This document shows, in pieces, positions 1-8,293 of a DNA stretch of 64,000 bases. The notes beneath the pieces are model-generated. The model was not told the DNA's origin. It saw only the letters and a program-made list of their open reading frames with translations, and did no database searches. The first letter of the stretch is position 1. Every line of letters begins with the position of its first letter. This stretch comes from Ralstonia sp. UNC404CL21Col (GTDB taxonomy: Bacteria; Pseudomonadota; Gammaproteobacteria; Burkholderiales; Burkholderiaceae): positions 1,488,001 through 1,552,000 of the forward strand of contig NZ_JIBE01000004.1 in the NCBI RefSeq assembly GCF_000620465.1, in the 5' to 3' direction. The position numbers and the translations under genes are program-made.

Positions 1-628
1 GGGCGGGCGTTCCTGCATCGCCCAGCGCGTCCATGGCTTCCGCCAGGTTGCCCAGCGTGGCGGACAACCCCCACACGATCAGGTCCGGCGACCACGTGCG
101 CAGCCGGGCCAGCGCCAACTGCACCTGCACGCCACGCTTGTTGCCGACGAGTTCATGCCATTCATCCACGACCACCACGTGCACCGAGCCCAGGGCCTCG
201 CGTGCATCGGCGCGTGCAAGCAGCAACGACAGGCTTTCGGGTGTGGTCACCAGGGCGGTGGGCAAGCGGCGTGATTGCGCGGCGCGTTCGGCGCTGCCGG
301 TGTCGCCGGTGCGCAAGCCGAGCGTCCAGTGCGGCGCCAGTGCCTGTGCCGCTTCGGTCAATGCGCGCGTGGTGTCGGCCGCCAGCGCGCGCATGGGCGT
401 GAGCCACAGCACCGACAACGGCGGTGCGTTGCCACGCCCGCGCACCTGCGCCAACCGCTGCAACGCCCCGAGCCAGACTGCATAGGTTTTCCCCGCGCCT
501 GTGGTGGCATGCAGCAGGCCCGATTCGCCGCGCGCCATGGCCGACCACACGGTGCGCTGGAACGGCATGGGAGTCCAGCCACGCGCAGCAAACCAAGCAT
601 CAAGATCGGGCAGTACAGGTTCGTTCAT
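1..628 (-). CDS. Lhr-like DEAD/DEAH-box DNA helicase, ligase-associated (partial, N-terminal part)
   Basis: Only the first 209 codons are in the window; the gene continues past the left edge. The reading starts [13 protein letters not shown] and shows helicase motif I (TGAGKT, about residue 43-48), motif Ia (LTPMRAL), motif II DEWH and motif III (GLSATLGN). This is the RecA-like N-terminal core of the Lhr-family superfamily 2 helicases called ligase-associated DNA helicase. Its ATG overlaps the stop of the upstream ligase in an ATGA, so the two are translationally coupled. Lhr-family proteins unwind DNA or RNA:DNA 3'-5' and are tied to DNA repair. The C-terminal domains cannot be checked here. 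Confidence 0.9.
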   Translation of the reverse strand, partial: MNEPVLPDLDAWFAARGWTPMPFQRTVWSAMARGESGLLHATTGAGKTYAVWLGALQRLAQVRGRGNAPPLSVLWLTPMRALAADTTRALTEAAQALAPHWTLGLRTGDTGSAERAAQSRRLPTALVTTPESLSLLLARADAREALGSVHVVVVDEWHELVGNKRGVQVQLALARLRTWSPDLIVWGLSATLGNLAEAMDALGDAGTPA

Positions 629-2271
629 GACGGCGGTAGCAGGCCTTCCAGCGTCTGCAGCGTATCGGCCTCTGCGACTGGCTTGTCGTGTCGCCAGCGC
701 AGCATACGCGGAAACCGCACCGCGATGCCGCTCTTGTGCCGAGGGCTGCGCGCAATGCCTTCAAAGCCCAGTTCGAACACCAGCGTCGGCGCCACGCTGC
801 GCACGGGGCCGAAGCTCTCCACCGTCGTCTTGCGGATGAGCGCGTCGACCTGGCGGATCTCTGCGTCGCTCAGGCCGGAGTACGCTTTGGCAAACGGCAC
901 CAGCTTGCGCTCGGGTACATCCGGCGGCGCATCCCACACGGCAAAGGTGTAGTCGGTATACAGGCTCGCGCGCCGGCCGTGGCCGCGCTGTGCATAGATG
1001 AGGACGGCGTCCACAGAGAACGGATCGATCTTCCACTTCCACCACACGCCCACGTCCTTGGTGCGGCCCACGCCGTAGCGCGCGTCGCGCCGCTTGAGCA
1101 TCAGCCCCTCCACGCCAAGCTCGCGGGACGCCTCACGCTGCTGGGCAAGATGCTGCCAGTCGTCGCCTTCCAGCAGCGGAGACAGCTCCAGCGCCGGATG
1201 GATGCAATCGGCAATCACGCGTTCGAGTTGCGCGCGCCGTTCGCTCTGCGGGTGCTCGCGCAGATCCTGCCCCTGCCATTCCAGCAGGTCATACGCCAGC
1301 AGCACGGCCGGCGCCTCGCGCAGCACGCGCGCGTTCAGCGTCTTGCGGCCGATGCGTTGCTGAAGCAGGGCAAACGGCTGCACGCGGCCCGCCTGCCAGA
1401 CTACGATCTCGCCGTCGAGCACGGTGCCTGGCGGCAGTACCTCCGCCATGGCGGACAGTTCGGGAAAGCGATCGGTGATGAGTTCCTCGCCGCGCGACCA
1501 CAGCCATGCGCTGTCGGCGCGACGCACGAGCTGCGCGCGGATGCCATCCCACTTCCATTCGATTTGCCATTCAGCGGGCGTGCCGAGCAGGGTGTCGAAG
1601 GCTTCCACGTCAGCCTGCAGCGGGTGCGCGAGAAAGAACGGATACGGGTGTCCGGTATCGAGCGCGTGGCCATCGACGCTGGCATCGGCCAGCAGCGCGC
1701 GATAGCGCTCGGCGGTGGGCGCCTGTCCGATGTCGGTATAGCCCATCAGCCGTTGCGCCACGTGCTTGGGGTCGGTGCCGCCCATCTCCGCCAGCGCGCG
1801 CGTGACCAGCAGTTTTGACACCCCCACGCGAAACGCCCCCGTGATCAGCTTCATCAACACCAGCCGCGCATGCAGCGGGAGCCCACGGCACAGCTCCGCC
1901 AGGCGCGGCAGCACCGCTTCGGGCGGCTGCCCGCGCAACGGCAGCAAGCGGGCTTCCATCCATTCGGCCAGGCTGGCGTCGTCTGCGTGATCTGCATCGG
2001 GCAGGACGAGCGCGATGGTCTCGGCCAGGTCGCCCACGGCCTGGTAGCACTCGTCAAACAGCCATTCGGGCAAGCCGGAGGTGGTCTGCGCAAAGCTGGC
2101 GAGCACGCGCACTGGCACCAGCTGGCGCGGCTTGCCCCCTGCCAGGAAGTAGACCGCCCACGCGGCGTCGGCATCGGGCGCCGTACGCAGATAGGCCACC
2201 AGCGCGGCCAGCTTGCCGTTGCTCGATGTGGTGGCGTCGAGCTGCGCGTACAGATCGGCGAAGGCTTTCAT
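625..2271 (-). CDS. ATP-dependent DNA ligase (Lhr/exonuclease-associated type)
   Basis: A 548-residue ATP-dependent DNA ligase. The N-terminal about 210 residues form the helical DNA-binding domain. The adenylation motif KWDGIR places the AMP-accepting lysine at residue 240. Later nucleotidyltransferase motifs follow (DGEIV, EGLMLK, WWKWK), and then an OB-fold domain. The length fits the bacterial LigB/LigC-like ATP ligases found beside a helicase and an MBL nuclease rather than LigD. The gene overlaps both the exonuclease upstream (ATGA at 2268-2271) and the helicase downstream. It seals nicks in DNA, presumably in a repair pathway with its two operon partners; the lesion acted on is not shown by the sequence. 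Confidence 0.93.
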   Translation of the reverse strand: MKAFADLYAQLDATTSSNGKLAALVAYLRTAPDADAAWAVYFLAGGKPRQLVPVRVLASFAQTTSGLPEWLFDECYQAVGDLAETIALVLPDADHADDASLAEWMEARLLPLRGQPPEAVLPRLAELCRGLPLHARLVLMKLITGAFRVGVSKLLVTRALAEMGGTDPKHVAQRLMGYTDIGQAPTAERYRALLADASVDGHALDTGHPYPFFLAHPLQADVEAFDTLLGTPAEWQIEWKWDGIRAQLVRRADSAWLWSRGEELITDRFPELSAMAEVLPPGTVLDGEIVVWQAGRVQPFALLQQRIGRKTLNARVLREAPAVLLAYDLLEWQGQDLREHPQSERRAQLERVIADCIHPALELSPLLEGDDWQHLAQQREASRELGVEGLMLKRRDARYGVGRTKDVGVWWKWKIDPFSVDAVLIYAQRGHGRRASLYTDYTFAVWDAPPDVPERKLVPFAKAYSGLSDAEIRQVDALIRKTTVESFGPVRSVAPTLVFELGFEGIARSPRHKSGIAVRFPRMLRWRHDKPVAEADTLQTLEGLLPPS

Positions 2272-3332
2272 GGCGCAGGTGTGTCCTCTGGCGCGCTTGC
2301 TGTGGGCGTATCAGCTGTTTCAGCGGCATTGCCTTCTTCGGCCTCGTCGCCATACTCGGTGGCGAAGGCGCGCGCATCCAGGCCGCGTTCGCACAGCCAG
2401 CGCACCATTGGCGCGACCTGCCCGTGCGTGACATAGACACGCGTGGCGCCCGTGGCGTCGATGGCCTGCAGCAGGCCGGGCCAGTCGGCATGATCGGACA
2501 GCACGATGCCGCGATCGACGCCGCGCCGCCGACGTGCACCGCGAAGCTGCATCCAGCCGCTGGCAAACGCATCGGCGTAGTCGCCAAAACGCCGCATCCA
2601 GGCCGTGCGTTGTGCGGAGGGCGGTGCCAGCACGAGCGCGCGTCGCAAGTCCGCGCGCGGCACGTCGGTGGCGAGCTGCGTGGGCGGCAGCGCCACGCCC
2701 GCGTGCCGATACGCGGCATCCAATTGCAGCATGGCGCCGTGCGAAACGATGGGTCCAATGCTGGTATCGAGCCCGGAGAGAATGCGCTGCGCCTTGCCGA
2801 AGGCGTAGCAGAAGACGACGCTTGCGCGGCCCGCGTCGGCGTTGTCGCGCCACCATGCGTTGAGCTGCGCAAAGATCTCGGTCTGCGGCCGCCAGTGGTA
2901 AATCGGCAGCCCGAAAGTGGATTCGGTGATGAAGGTATTGCATTGCACCGGCTCGAACGGCGTGCAGGTGCTGTCAGCCTCCACCTTGTAATCGCCGGAC
3001 ACGACCCACACGTCGCCGCCGTATTCCAGCCGCACCTGCGCAGAGCCCAGCACGTGCCCCGCCGGGTGGAAGCTCAGCCGGACGCCGTGGTGGACGATGG
3101 ATTCGCCGTACGGCAGCGTCTGCAGGGGGAGGTCGTCACCCAGCCGCGCGCGCAGCACGCCCGCCCCCGGAGCGGCAGCCAGGTAATGCCGGTGCCCGAC
3201 ACGGGCATGGTCACTGTGGGCGTGCGTGATGACGGCGCGGTCAACCGGCCGCCATGGGTCAACGTAGAAATCGCCTGCCGGGCAATACAGGCCGCTGGGC
3301 GTGGTTACGATCAGGTCCGCTGCGCTGGTCAT
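2268..3332 (-). CDS. Ligase-associated DNA exonuclease, metallo-beta-lactamase fold
   Basis: 354 residues with the MBL-fold zinc motif HAHSDH (H37, H39, D41, H42) and, further on, the beta-CASP-type features seen in the mRNA 3'-end-processing-factor-like exonucleases (GHVLGSAQV, VSGDYK). The family is annotated as ligase-associated DNA exonuclease and resembles SNM1/Artemis nucleases. It is the first gene of the exonuclease-ligase-helicase operon, and its last four bases hold the ligase start. The C-terminal tail (about residues 335-354) is low-complexity, rich in Ala, Pro and Thr. It probably trims DNA ends before ligation, which is an inference from the operon and the fold. Confidence 0.9.
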   Translation of the reverse strand: MTSAADLIVTTPSGLYCPAGDFYVDPWRPVDRAVITHAHSDHARVGHRHYLAAAPGAGVLRARLGDDLPLQTLPYGESIVHHGVRLSFHPAGHVLGSAQVRLEYGGDVWVVSGDYKVEADSTCTPFEPVQCNTFITESTFGLPIYHWRPQTEIFAQLNAWWRDNADAGRASVVFCYAFGKAQRILSGLDTSIGPIVSHGAMLQLDAAYRHAGVALPPTQLATDVPRADLRRALVLAPPSAQRTAWMRRFGDYADAFASGWMQLRGARRRRGVDRGIVLSDHADWPGLLQAIDATGATRVYVTHGQVAPMVRWLCERGLDARAFATEYGDEAEEGNAAETADTPTASAPEDTPAP

Positions 3333-3390
3333 CGATTGCTCTCATTGGATGCCCCTCATCCGACGCCCGGGACAGCCGCCCGCGACAGCA

Positions 3391-3741
3391 TTAACGCAAT
3401 GGCTGCTTGCGCACAGGCTCCGCACGCATGTCGGCCGGGCTCCCGGGGCCTGCGGCAGCGGCACTGGGGCCGGCCGAATCGCCACCACCGGGCTGGCGCG
3501 TTCCCGCGGAAGCGTCCGCGGACTGCGCGGCGGCCGCCTTTGGCGGCGAGGCGGGCATGGTGTCCGGATACCGTGACAAGGAGTGCTTTGCCGTCTTGGG
3601 TTGAGCCGTCGGAGCGCCGTCTGCAGACGTCGGCTGCGGCTCAGTGGGTTGCGCGAGCGAAAGCCCGCTGCCGGTTGTCGATACCAGAAAGAATAGCCAA
3701 CCTGCGGCTGCTTGTTTTGTCACTCGTAATGCCTGATGCAT
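3391..3741 (-). CDS. Small secreted or membrane-anchored protein of unknown function
   Basis: 116 residues starting MHQALRVTKQ at an ATG preceded by GGAGG six bases upstream; a longer upstream extension in the same frame has no such site and reads as noncoding. Residues about 10-30 form a hydrophobic segment ending GLSLA-QP, consistent with a signal peptide. The rest is a low-complexity, Ala/Pro/Ser/Gln-rich mature part with no recognisable domain. It lies 58 bases upstream of the exonuclease gene on the same strand, but no functional link is evident. I do not recognise it; it could be a poorly conserved periplasmic protein. Confidence 0.55.
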   Translation of the reverse strand: MHQALRVTKQAAAGWLFFLVSTTGSGLSLAQPTEPQPTSADGAPTAQPKTAKHSLSRYPDTMPASPPKAAAAQSADASAGTRQPGGGDSAGPSAAAAGPGSPADMRAEPVRKQPLR

Positions 3742-4284
3742 GCGTGGCCTCCGTTGCGCTCTCGTGGCGGGAAGCAGTCGGCATGCCAGGGGTGTGGGGG
3801 CGTGGTTGCCGTGTGGCCGGTGTGGAGGCTGCGTGGCGGCCGGGCGTTTTTTCAATGATGAGGAAAAAGCGGCGCTCGGCTGCCGGCAATGTCGACTGCC
3901 CGAGGCAATCTGCCGCACTCGACATCAGCATGGAACCGGCAAGCACGGGCCTAAAAACATCGACGACGGAGGTTCGTGGCCCGGACGTGAGTCTCCAACA
4001 GTCGTGGTCGACCCTTCGCATTCTGGTCGCTGTTCAGACCAAAATCGCACTCAGTTCCGATTCAGTGCAGACGGGCAGTCGCCGAGGACGCGTATTTACT
4101 TTGCGTTCTTCTGTGGGTTGTCGAACATGGGAGTACGCAGGCAGTTAACTACCCCCGCATTTGCGTCTCCTCTGCGCCTGCGTCTTCCGACGTCCATTTC
4201 GAAGGCAGGCGTCAGCGCCCGGTGTGCAGGGCGCATTTTTTTTGATGGAGGGTGCAAGTAGCCGTTCCTCAATCAATCATCAGA
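3742..4284. other. Intergenic region of about 540 bases, no convincing protein gene
   Basis: No reading frame here has a credible start with a ribosome binding site or a codon pattern like its neighbours. The one clear element is a rho-independent terminator at 4215-4243 reading on the plus strand. No plus-strand protein gene ends in front of it, so a small RNA is possible. Confidence 0.5.
4215..4243 (+). terminator. Orphan rho-independent terminator
   Basis: GCGCCC, an 8-base loop, GGGCGC, then an A and eight T residues: a 6-bp GC stem followed by a strong T-run on the plus strand only. No plus-strand coding gene lies upstream within the window, so it may end a small RNA or an antisense transcript. 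Confidence 0.7.
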
Positions 4285-4361
4285 TGGTGGGGCGTACAGG
4301 ATTTGAACCTGCCTGCCTGCGCCGGTAAACCGCCGCCGCTCGACCTATGAGCTACCGCCCC
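4285..4361 (-). tRNA. tRNA-like gene with abnormal anticodon arm (possible pseudo-tRNA)
   Basis: 77 bases including an encoded CCA. The acceptor stem GGGGCGG/ACGCCCC has six pairs and one G-A mismatch next to the T side. The D arm is GCTC-ATAGGTC-GAGC. The T arm is GCAGG-TTCAAAT-CCTGT, a normal TTCAAAT loop closed by four pairs and one G-U. The anticodon arm is poor. The best fold is GCGGC/GGCGC with a G-G mismatch and an 8-base loop GGTTTACC, so no anticodon can be assigned safely (TTA or TAC depending on where U33 is placed). It may be a degenerate copy, or a divergent tRNA that standard models label as undetermined. Confidence 0.6.
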
Positions 4362-4459
4362 GCATTCACTATATCGACGCTTCCTGAGGAAATCCGAGTC
4401 GGGACATCCCCCTAGCCGGATCGGTCGGTGCGCCTTGCGGGCGGAGGCATCCGGATGCT

Positions 4460-5521
4460 CTACGCCGGAATGATCCTGCGCCGGCGCAAGTCGTCGAAGA
4501 TGCGCATGAACATCGCTTCCGTCTCCACGTATTCGTGAAAGCCGAAGCGGCGTGCCTTGGAGCCGTCGCCGAACATGTCGTAATCCCACGAGAAGACGAA
4601 GTCGGCAAAGCGCCACGAAGACACATCGCGGTAGGGCGTGTTTGCCAGACCATGCTTGGCGATCATGCTCTGCCAGAGCGGCGCCTTGTCGGCCATGACG
4701 GTGTCGAGCGACAAGGGCAGCGGCGGGGCGACTTCCAGGTCAAAGTACCGCGCGATCCGGGGCCACATTTCGCTCCAGCGGAACAGGTCGCCGTTGTTGA
4801 TGTTGAAGGCCTGGTTGGCGCAGCGCGGGTCGGTGGCGGCCCACACGGTGGCGCGGGCAAGCAAGCAGGCGTCGGTCATTTCCAGCAGGTGGTCGTACGC
4901 ACCGGGTTTGCCGGGAAAGCGCAGCGGCAGGCCCAGCTCTTTCGAGATCGACGCATACACGGCAATGGCCACGGCAAGGTTCATCGGGTTGCCCAGCGCG
5001 AAGCCGCCTACCACCGACGGGCGGATGGCCGACCACGTCCACGCCCTGCCCTGCTGGCGCGCTTCCAGAAAGGTCTGCTGATCGAACATGAATTCGGGCG
5101 GCATGAAGTGCGCATCGGTTTCGCGCGCCGGCGTTTTGAATGGCCCAAGGTGACCGCCGTAGACCTTGTAGCCCTGCATCAGGCTGATGTGCGCAAGGTG
5201 GGGCGACGCGGCCTCGATGGCGTCGACCACGTTGGTCAGCATGGCGAGGTTGGGCGGCACCAGCTCGGCCCAGGTCGGACGGTCTTGATACGCGGCGTAG
5301 AAGACGTGGGTGACGTTGCCCAGTGCGCCGAGCTTGATGCGCGTGTCAGTCGCGTTGAGCAGATCGACGGCGATGTGCCGGATGCGCTCTGTCGATTCAC
5401 CGCCGCGACGCGACAGGCCCACGATGCGCCAGTCGTCCAATGTGGCGAGGTGCTCGATCAGGTTGCGGCCGATCACGCCCTGCGCGCCCACGACGAGCGC
5501 GACTTTGTCCTGTGCAGTCAT
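4460..5521 (-). CDS. SDR-family NAD(P)-dependent oxidoreductase (progesterone 5-beta-reductase/iridoid synthase-like)
   Basis: 353 residues from the ATG at 5521 (MTAQDKVALVVGAQGVIG). A GTG 12 codons earlier is also possible. The N-terminus has a Rossmann motif GAQGVIG, followed by LSRRGGE, typical of NADP-binding atypical extended SDRs. The middle has the MQGYKVYGGHLGPFKTPARE segment region (about residues 125-145) and a Y-x-x-x-K-like signature (QGYKVYG), features of the PRISE type. These enzymes reduce activated C=C bonds of enones. The substrate cannot be told. The gene is divergent from the LysR regulator at 5627, its likely controller. Confidence 0.8.
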   Translation of the reverse strand: MTAQDKVALVVGAQGVIGRNLIEHLATLDDWRIVGLSRRGGESTERIRHIAVDLLNATDTRIKLGALGNVTHVFYAAYQDRPTWAELVPPNLAMLTNVVDAIEAASPHLAHISLMQGYKVYGGHLGPFKTPARETDAHFMPPEFMFDQQTFLEARQQGRAWTWSAIRPSVVGGFALGNPMNLAVAIAVYASISKELGLPLRFPGKPGAYDHLLEMTDACLLARATVWAATDPRCANQAFNINNGDLFRWSEMWPRIARYFDLEVAPPLPLSLDTVMADKAPLWQSMIAKHGLANTPYRDVSSWRFADFVFSWDYDMFGDGSKARRFGFHEYVETEAMFMRIFDDLRRRRIIPA

Positions 5522-5626
5522 GTTGGTGTTGGGTGGAACCGAATCAGCAATGACCACCAGTATGAGAACGCCAGCATCTGTGCGATAGACTGCCTGTCAG
5601 AACAATATCTATGAATTGAAATCACA

Positions 5627-6532
5627 ATGGCGCGGCTCGATGTCAATCGCTTTGGCGAGATGGAAGTCTTCGTCCGGGTGGTGGAAGAAGGCGGTTTCTC
5701 CGCGGCGGCGCGCGCGTGCCGGATGACGCCGTCGGCGGTGAGCAAGCTCGTGGCCCGGCTGGAGGTCCGCCTTGGCGCGCGGCTGGTGAACCGCTCCACG
5801 CGGCGCTTCCAACTGACGCCTGAGGGGGCGGCGTTCTACGCGCGCAGCGTGTCGGTGCTGGCCGATCTGGACGAGGCGGAGCGCGAGGCTTCCGCCGGAG
5901 CGCAGCCTTCCGGGCGCTTGCGCATCAATGCGAATGTGCCGGTCGGCACGCATGTGCTGCTGCCGATCGTGCCGGCGTTTCTGGCGTGTCATCCGGAGGT
6001 GTCGCTCGACATCGCGCTCACGGATCGTGTGGTCGATCTGCTGGAGGACCGCACCGATGTTGCGCTGCGCAGCGGGCCGCTGAAGAGTTCGCGGCTCGTG
6101 GCGCGCAAGCTCGGGCAGACACGCTTGATGGTGGTGGCCTCACCCGCCTATCTGGCACGCGCCGGCACGCCCCGCACGCCGGCTGAGTTGGCAAGCCACA
6201 ACTGCCTGACGTTCAGCTACGCCCGCGCCGCAAACGCGTGGCCCTTTATCAAGCGCGGACGCCGCACCGAATTCACACCCCAGGGCAACACGCAGATCAG
6301 CGATGGCGAGGCGCTGCGGGCGGTGACGGTGGCCGGCCTGGGGTTGGCGCGTCTGGCCGAGTTCCAGGTACGTGCCGATCTGGAAGCAGGCCGCCTCGTC
6401 CCCGTCCTGGAGGATTACAACCCCGGCGAGACCGAAGACATCCATGCCGTCTATGTCGGCCAGGGGGCGCATCTGCCCGCGCGGGTGCGGGCGTTTCTCG
6501 ATTTTCTGGTCGCGCACGCGAAGATTGCCTAG
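5627..6532 (+). CDS. LysR-family transcriptional regulator
   Basis: 301 residues. The N-terminal winged helix-turn-helix is at about residues 7-65 (FVRVVEEGGFSAAARA, then TPSAVSKLVARLE), and the LysR substrate-binding domain fills the rest (about 90-295). The short inter-domain segment and the sequence SGRLRINANVPVG place it in the large CrgA/DmlR-like subgroup. It is divergent from the SDR gene with about 105 bases between starts, the usual layout for a LysR regulator and its target. The effector is unknown. Confidence 0.88.
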   Translation: MARLDVNRFGEMEVFVRVVEEGGFSAAARACRMTPSAVSKLVARLEVRLGARLVNRSTRRFQLTPEGAAFYARSVSVLADLDEAEREASAGAQPSGRLRINANVPVGTHVLLPIVPAFLACHPEVSLDIALTDRVVDLLEDRTDVALRSGPLKSSRLVARKLGQTRLMVVASPAYLARAGTPRTPAELASHNCLTFSYARAANAWPFIKRGRRTEFTPQGNTQISDGEALRAVTVAGLGLARLAEFQVRADLEAGRLVPVLEDYNPGETEDIHAVYVGQGAHLPARVRAFLDFLVAHAKIA

Positions 6533-6585
6533 GCGTGTTTTCCCCCACCCAGGAAGGGCGTGAGCTTCACATTTGCAAAACGTCT

Positions 6586-6612
6586 TCAAGTTGCCAAATG
6601 CCGTGCCGTTTA
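6586..6612 (+). promoter_or_regulatory. Candidate sigma-28 (FliA) promoter of cheV
   Basis: TCAAGTTG, 11 bases, GCCGTTTA, against the enterobacterial FliA consensus TAAAGTTT-N11-GCCGATAA: six of eight bases match in each box with the exact spacing. It sits about 38 bases before the cheV ATG, in keeping with class 3 flagellar control. Base matching only. Confidence 0.5.
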
Positions 6613-6649
6613 CCGCCACATAACGTGTGCATGAACGGGGGAAGACGCG

Positions 6650-7603
6650 ATGTCACAGCATTCGCAGCACGAAGTCGATGAACGGACCAATCTGACGAAC
6701 AACAACCGCTTTGAGCTGTTGTTGTTCCGCCTGGGCGAATCTGCGCGCTCCAATCAGCGCGAGATGTTCGGCATTAATGTGTTCAAGGTGCGCGAGATCA
6801 TGGTCATGCCGCCTGTGACGCATGTGGCGGACGCCGGTGCCCATATCCTGGGGGCGGTCAATGTGCGCGGCCAGATCATTCCCGTGATCGACCTTGCCAG
6901 CGTGATCGGCACCCGGAACGGCAATGCGAACATCCTGTTGATTACCGAATACGCGCGCTCCACCCAAGGGTTTGCGGTGGAAGAAGTGGACGAGATCGTG
7001 CGCCTGGAATGGAGCCAGATCTTCCCGGCCGAGGCGAGCGTGGGCAGCAGCAATATCACCAGCCTGGCACGCCTGGATGGCAACGCCGACAACTCGCGCC
7101 TGGCGCAGGTGATCGACGTTGAGCAGATCCTGGTGGACGTCTTCCCGACGCGCCACACCGATCTGGCGCCCGACAATGACGAGCGTCCGATCAAGCTGCC
7201 GCCGGGCGCCAAGCTGCTGGTGGCGGATGACTCCGGTCTCGCACGTTCGCTGATCGCCAACGGCCTCGAAGCCATGGGCGCGCCGTACGTCATGACCAAG
7301 AGCGGCCAGGAAGCGTGGGATACGCTGCAGAACATCGCACGTGACGCCGCCCGCGAAGGCAAGACCGTGCGCGACAAGATCGCGCTGGTGCTGACCGATC
7401 TGGAAATGCCCGAGATGGACGGCTTCACGCTCACGCGCAAGATCAAGACCGAGCCGGCGTTCCAGTCGATTCCGGTGGTGATCCACTCGTCGCTGTCGGG
7501 CTCGGCCAATGAAGACCACGTGCGCCGCGTCGGCGCCAACGGCTACGTCGCCAAGTTCGAAGCCAACGAACTCGCGCAGGCCATCGCTTCTGCACTGGGC
7601 TAA
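6650..7603 (+). CDS. cheV: Chemotaxis protein CheV (CheW domain plus receiver domain)
   Basis: 317 residues. The CheW-like domain is at about residues 15-165 (FGINVFKVREIMVMPPVTHV, then GAVNVRGQIIPVIDL), and the response-regulator receiver domain at about 183-317. The receiver has the acidic pair DD near residue 194, the phospho-acceptor Asp250 in VLTDLEMPEMDGF and the conserved Lys in YVAKFEAN. CheV couples chemoreceptors to the CheA kinase, and phosphorylation of its receiver tunes adaptation. It stands alone, away from a che operon. Its ATG follows a GGGGGAAG ribosome binding site, and a candidate sigma-28 promoter lies upstream. Confidence 0.95.
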   Translation: MSQHSQHEVDERTNLTNNNRFELLLFRLGESARSNQREMFGINVFKVREIMVMPPVTHVADAGAHILGAVNVRGQIIPVIDLASVIGTRNGNANILLITEYARSTQGFAVEEVDEIVRLEWSQIFPAEASVGSSNITSLARLDGNADNSRLAQVIDVEQILVDVFPTRHTDLAPDNDERPIKLPPGAKLLVADDSGLARSLIANGLEAMGAPYVMTKSGQEAWDTLQNIARDAAREGKTVRDKIALVLTDLEMPEMDGFTLTRKIKTEPAFQSIPVVIHSSLSGSANEDHVRRVGANGYVAKFEANELAQAIASALG

Positions 7604-7630
7604 GGCTAAGGTCAGGCGCTGAGCCAGCAT

Positions 7631-7670
7631 CAGGGCCCGGGCGGCGTGCATTGCGCCACCGGGCCCTGTG
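7631..7670. terminator. Bidirectional terminator between cheV and the convergent lipoprotein gene
   Basis: A perfect 10-bp inverted repeat CAGGGCCCGG/CCGGGCCCTG around an 18-base loop, followed by TGTTATT on the plus strand. It lies exactly between two convergent genes. Confidence 0.6.
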
Positions 7671-8183
7671 TTATTTCCGGCTGTGGTGCCCGCCGCCCAG
7701 TGGGTCGACGACGATCATGGTGCGATCGAGCAGGCCGTTGTCGTCAAACAGGGCGTTGAAGTGCGCCTGCTGAGTCCCGGCGACATACATCCGATAGGAC
7801 CACGCCTCCCGCTTCATGAGCGGGTAGTACTGCGTCGGCTCTTTCGGTGTGCCGAAGCGTTCGAGCACATCGCGTTTGGTCCACACACCAGGGCGCGCCT
7901 CGTAAATTTCCTTTTCCGTCAGCATCTGCCGATAGTTGGTCAGCTTGCCGTTGGCGTCAAAATCGGCGGCATACACCTCGTGGCCGAGTGGCTGCTTGGA
8001 ATAAATCCAGCGGTGCGTGCCATCCGCAAGCTGATAGGTCTCGGTGGGTGCGCCAAAGGTATCTCGCACGGCACTTTCCGGCTGGCCGATCATCTTCTGC
8101 GCGGTCTGCACAGGGTTGAGCGAGGCACACGCGCAAAGGGCGAGTGCCGTCAGGCTGATCCATCTGCTGAGGTGTCTTGACAT
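7671..8183 (-). CDS. Putative outer-membrane lipoprotein of unknown function
   Basis: 170 residues from the ATG at 8183, which has a GGAG ribosome binding site; the open frame runs further upstream without one. The N-terminus MSRHLSRWISLTALALCAC is a lipoprotein signal with a lipobox-like LCAC ending at a cysteine about residue 19. The mature part begins by motifs like MIGQPESAVRDTFGAPTE and later LERFGTPKEPTQYY, two copies of a pattern (helix, G-x-P) seen in the SmpA/BamE-like fold, so a small two-repeat BamE-type lipoprotein is possible. The function is not known. It is convergent with cheV. Confidence 0.75.
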   Translation of the reverse strand: MSRHLSRWISLTALALCACASLNPVQTAQKMIGQPESAVRDTFGAPTETYQLADGTHRWIYSKQPLGHEVYAADFDANGKLTNYRQMLTEKEIYEARPGVWTKRDVLERFGTPKEPTQYYPLMKREAWSYRMYVAGTQQAHFNALFDDNGLLDRTMIVVDPLGGGHHSRK

Positions 8184-8293
8184 GGCGTTCTCCGGGGATG
8201 CTGGGATTGACCTTCCGGATGGTAAACGCGGCAGCTGCACGAAATATTCCCCCCGATCCAAACTGGCGCCTGCGCCGCACAACATTGGTGCGG

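Noticed and set aside
2226-4148. 640-codon plus-strand open frame
   Set aside because: It overlaps the exonuclease gene on the other strand and crosses the gap up to 4148. Its composition (Arg, His, Ala-rich) and lack of a ribosome binding site show a shadow frame.
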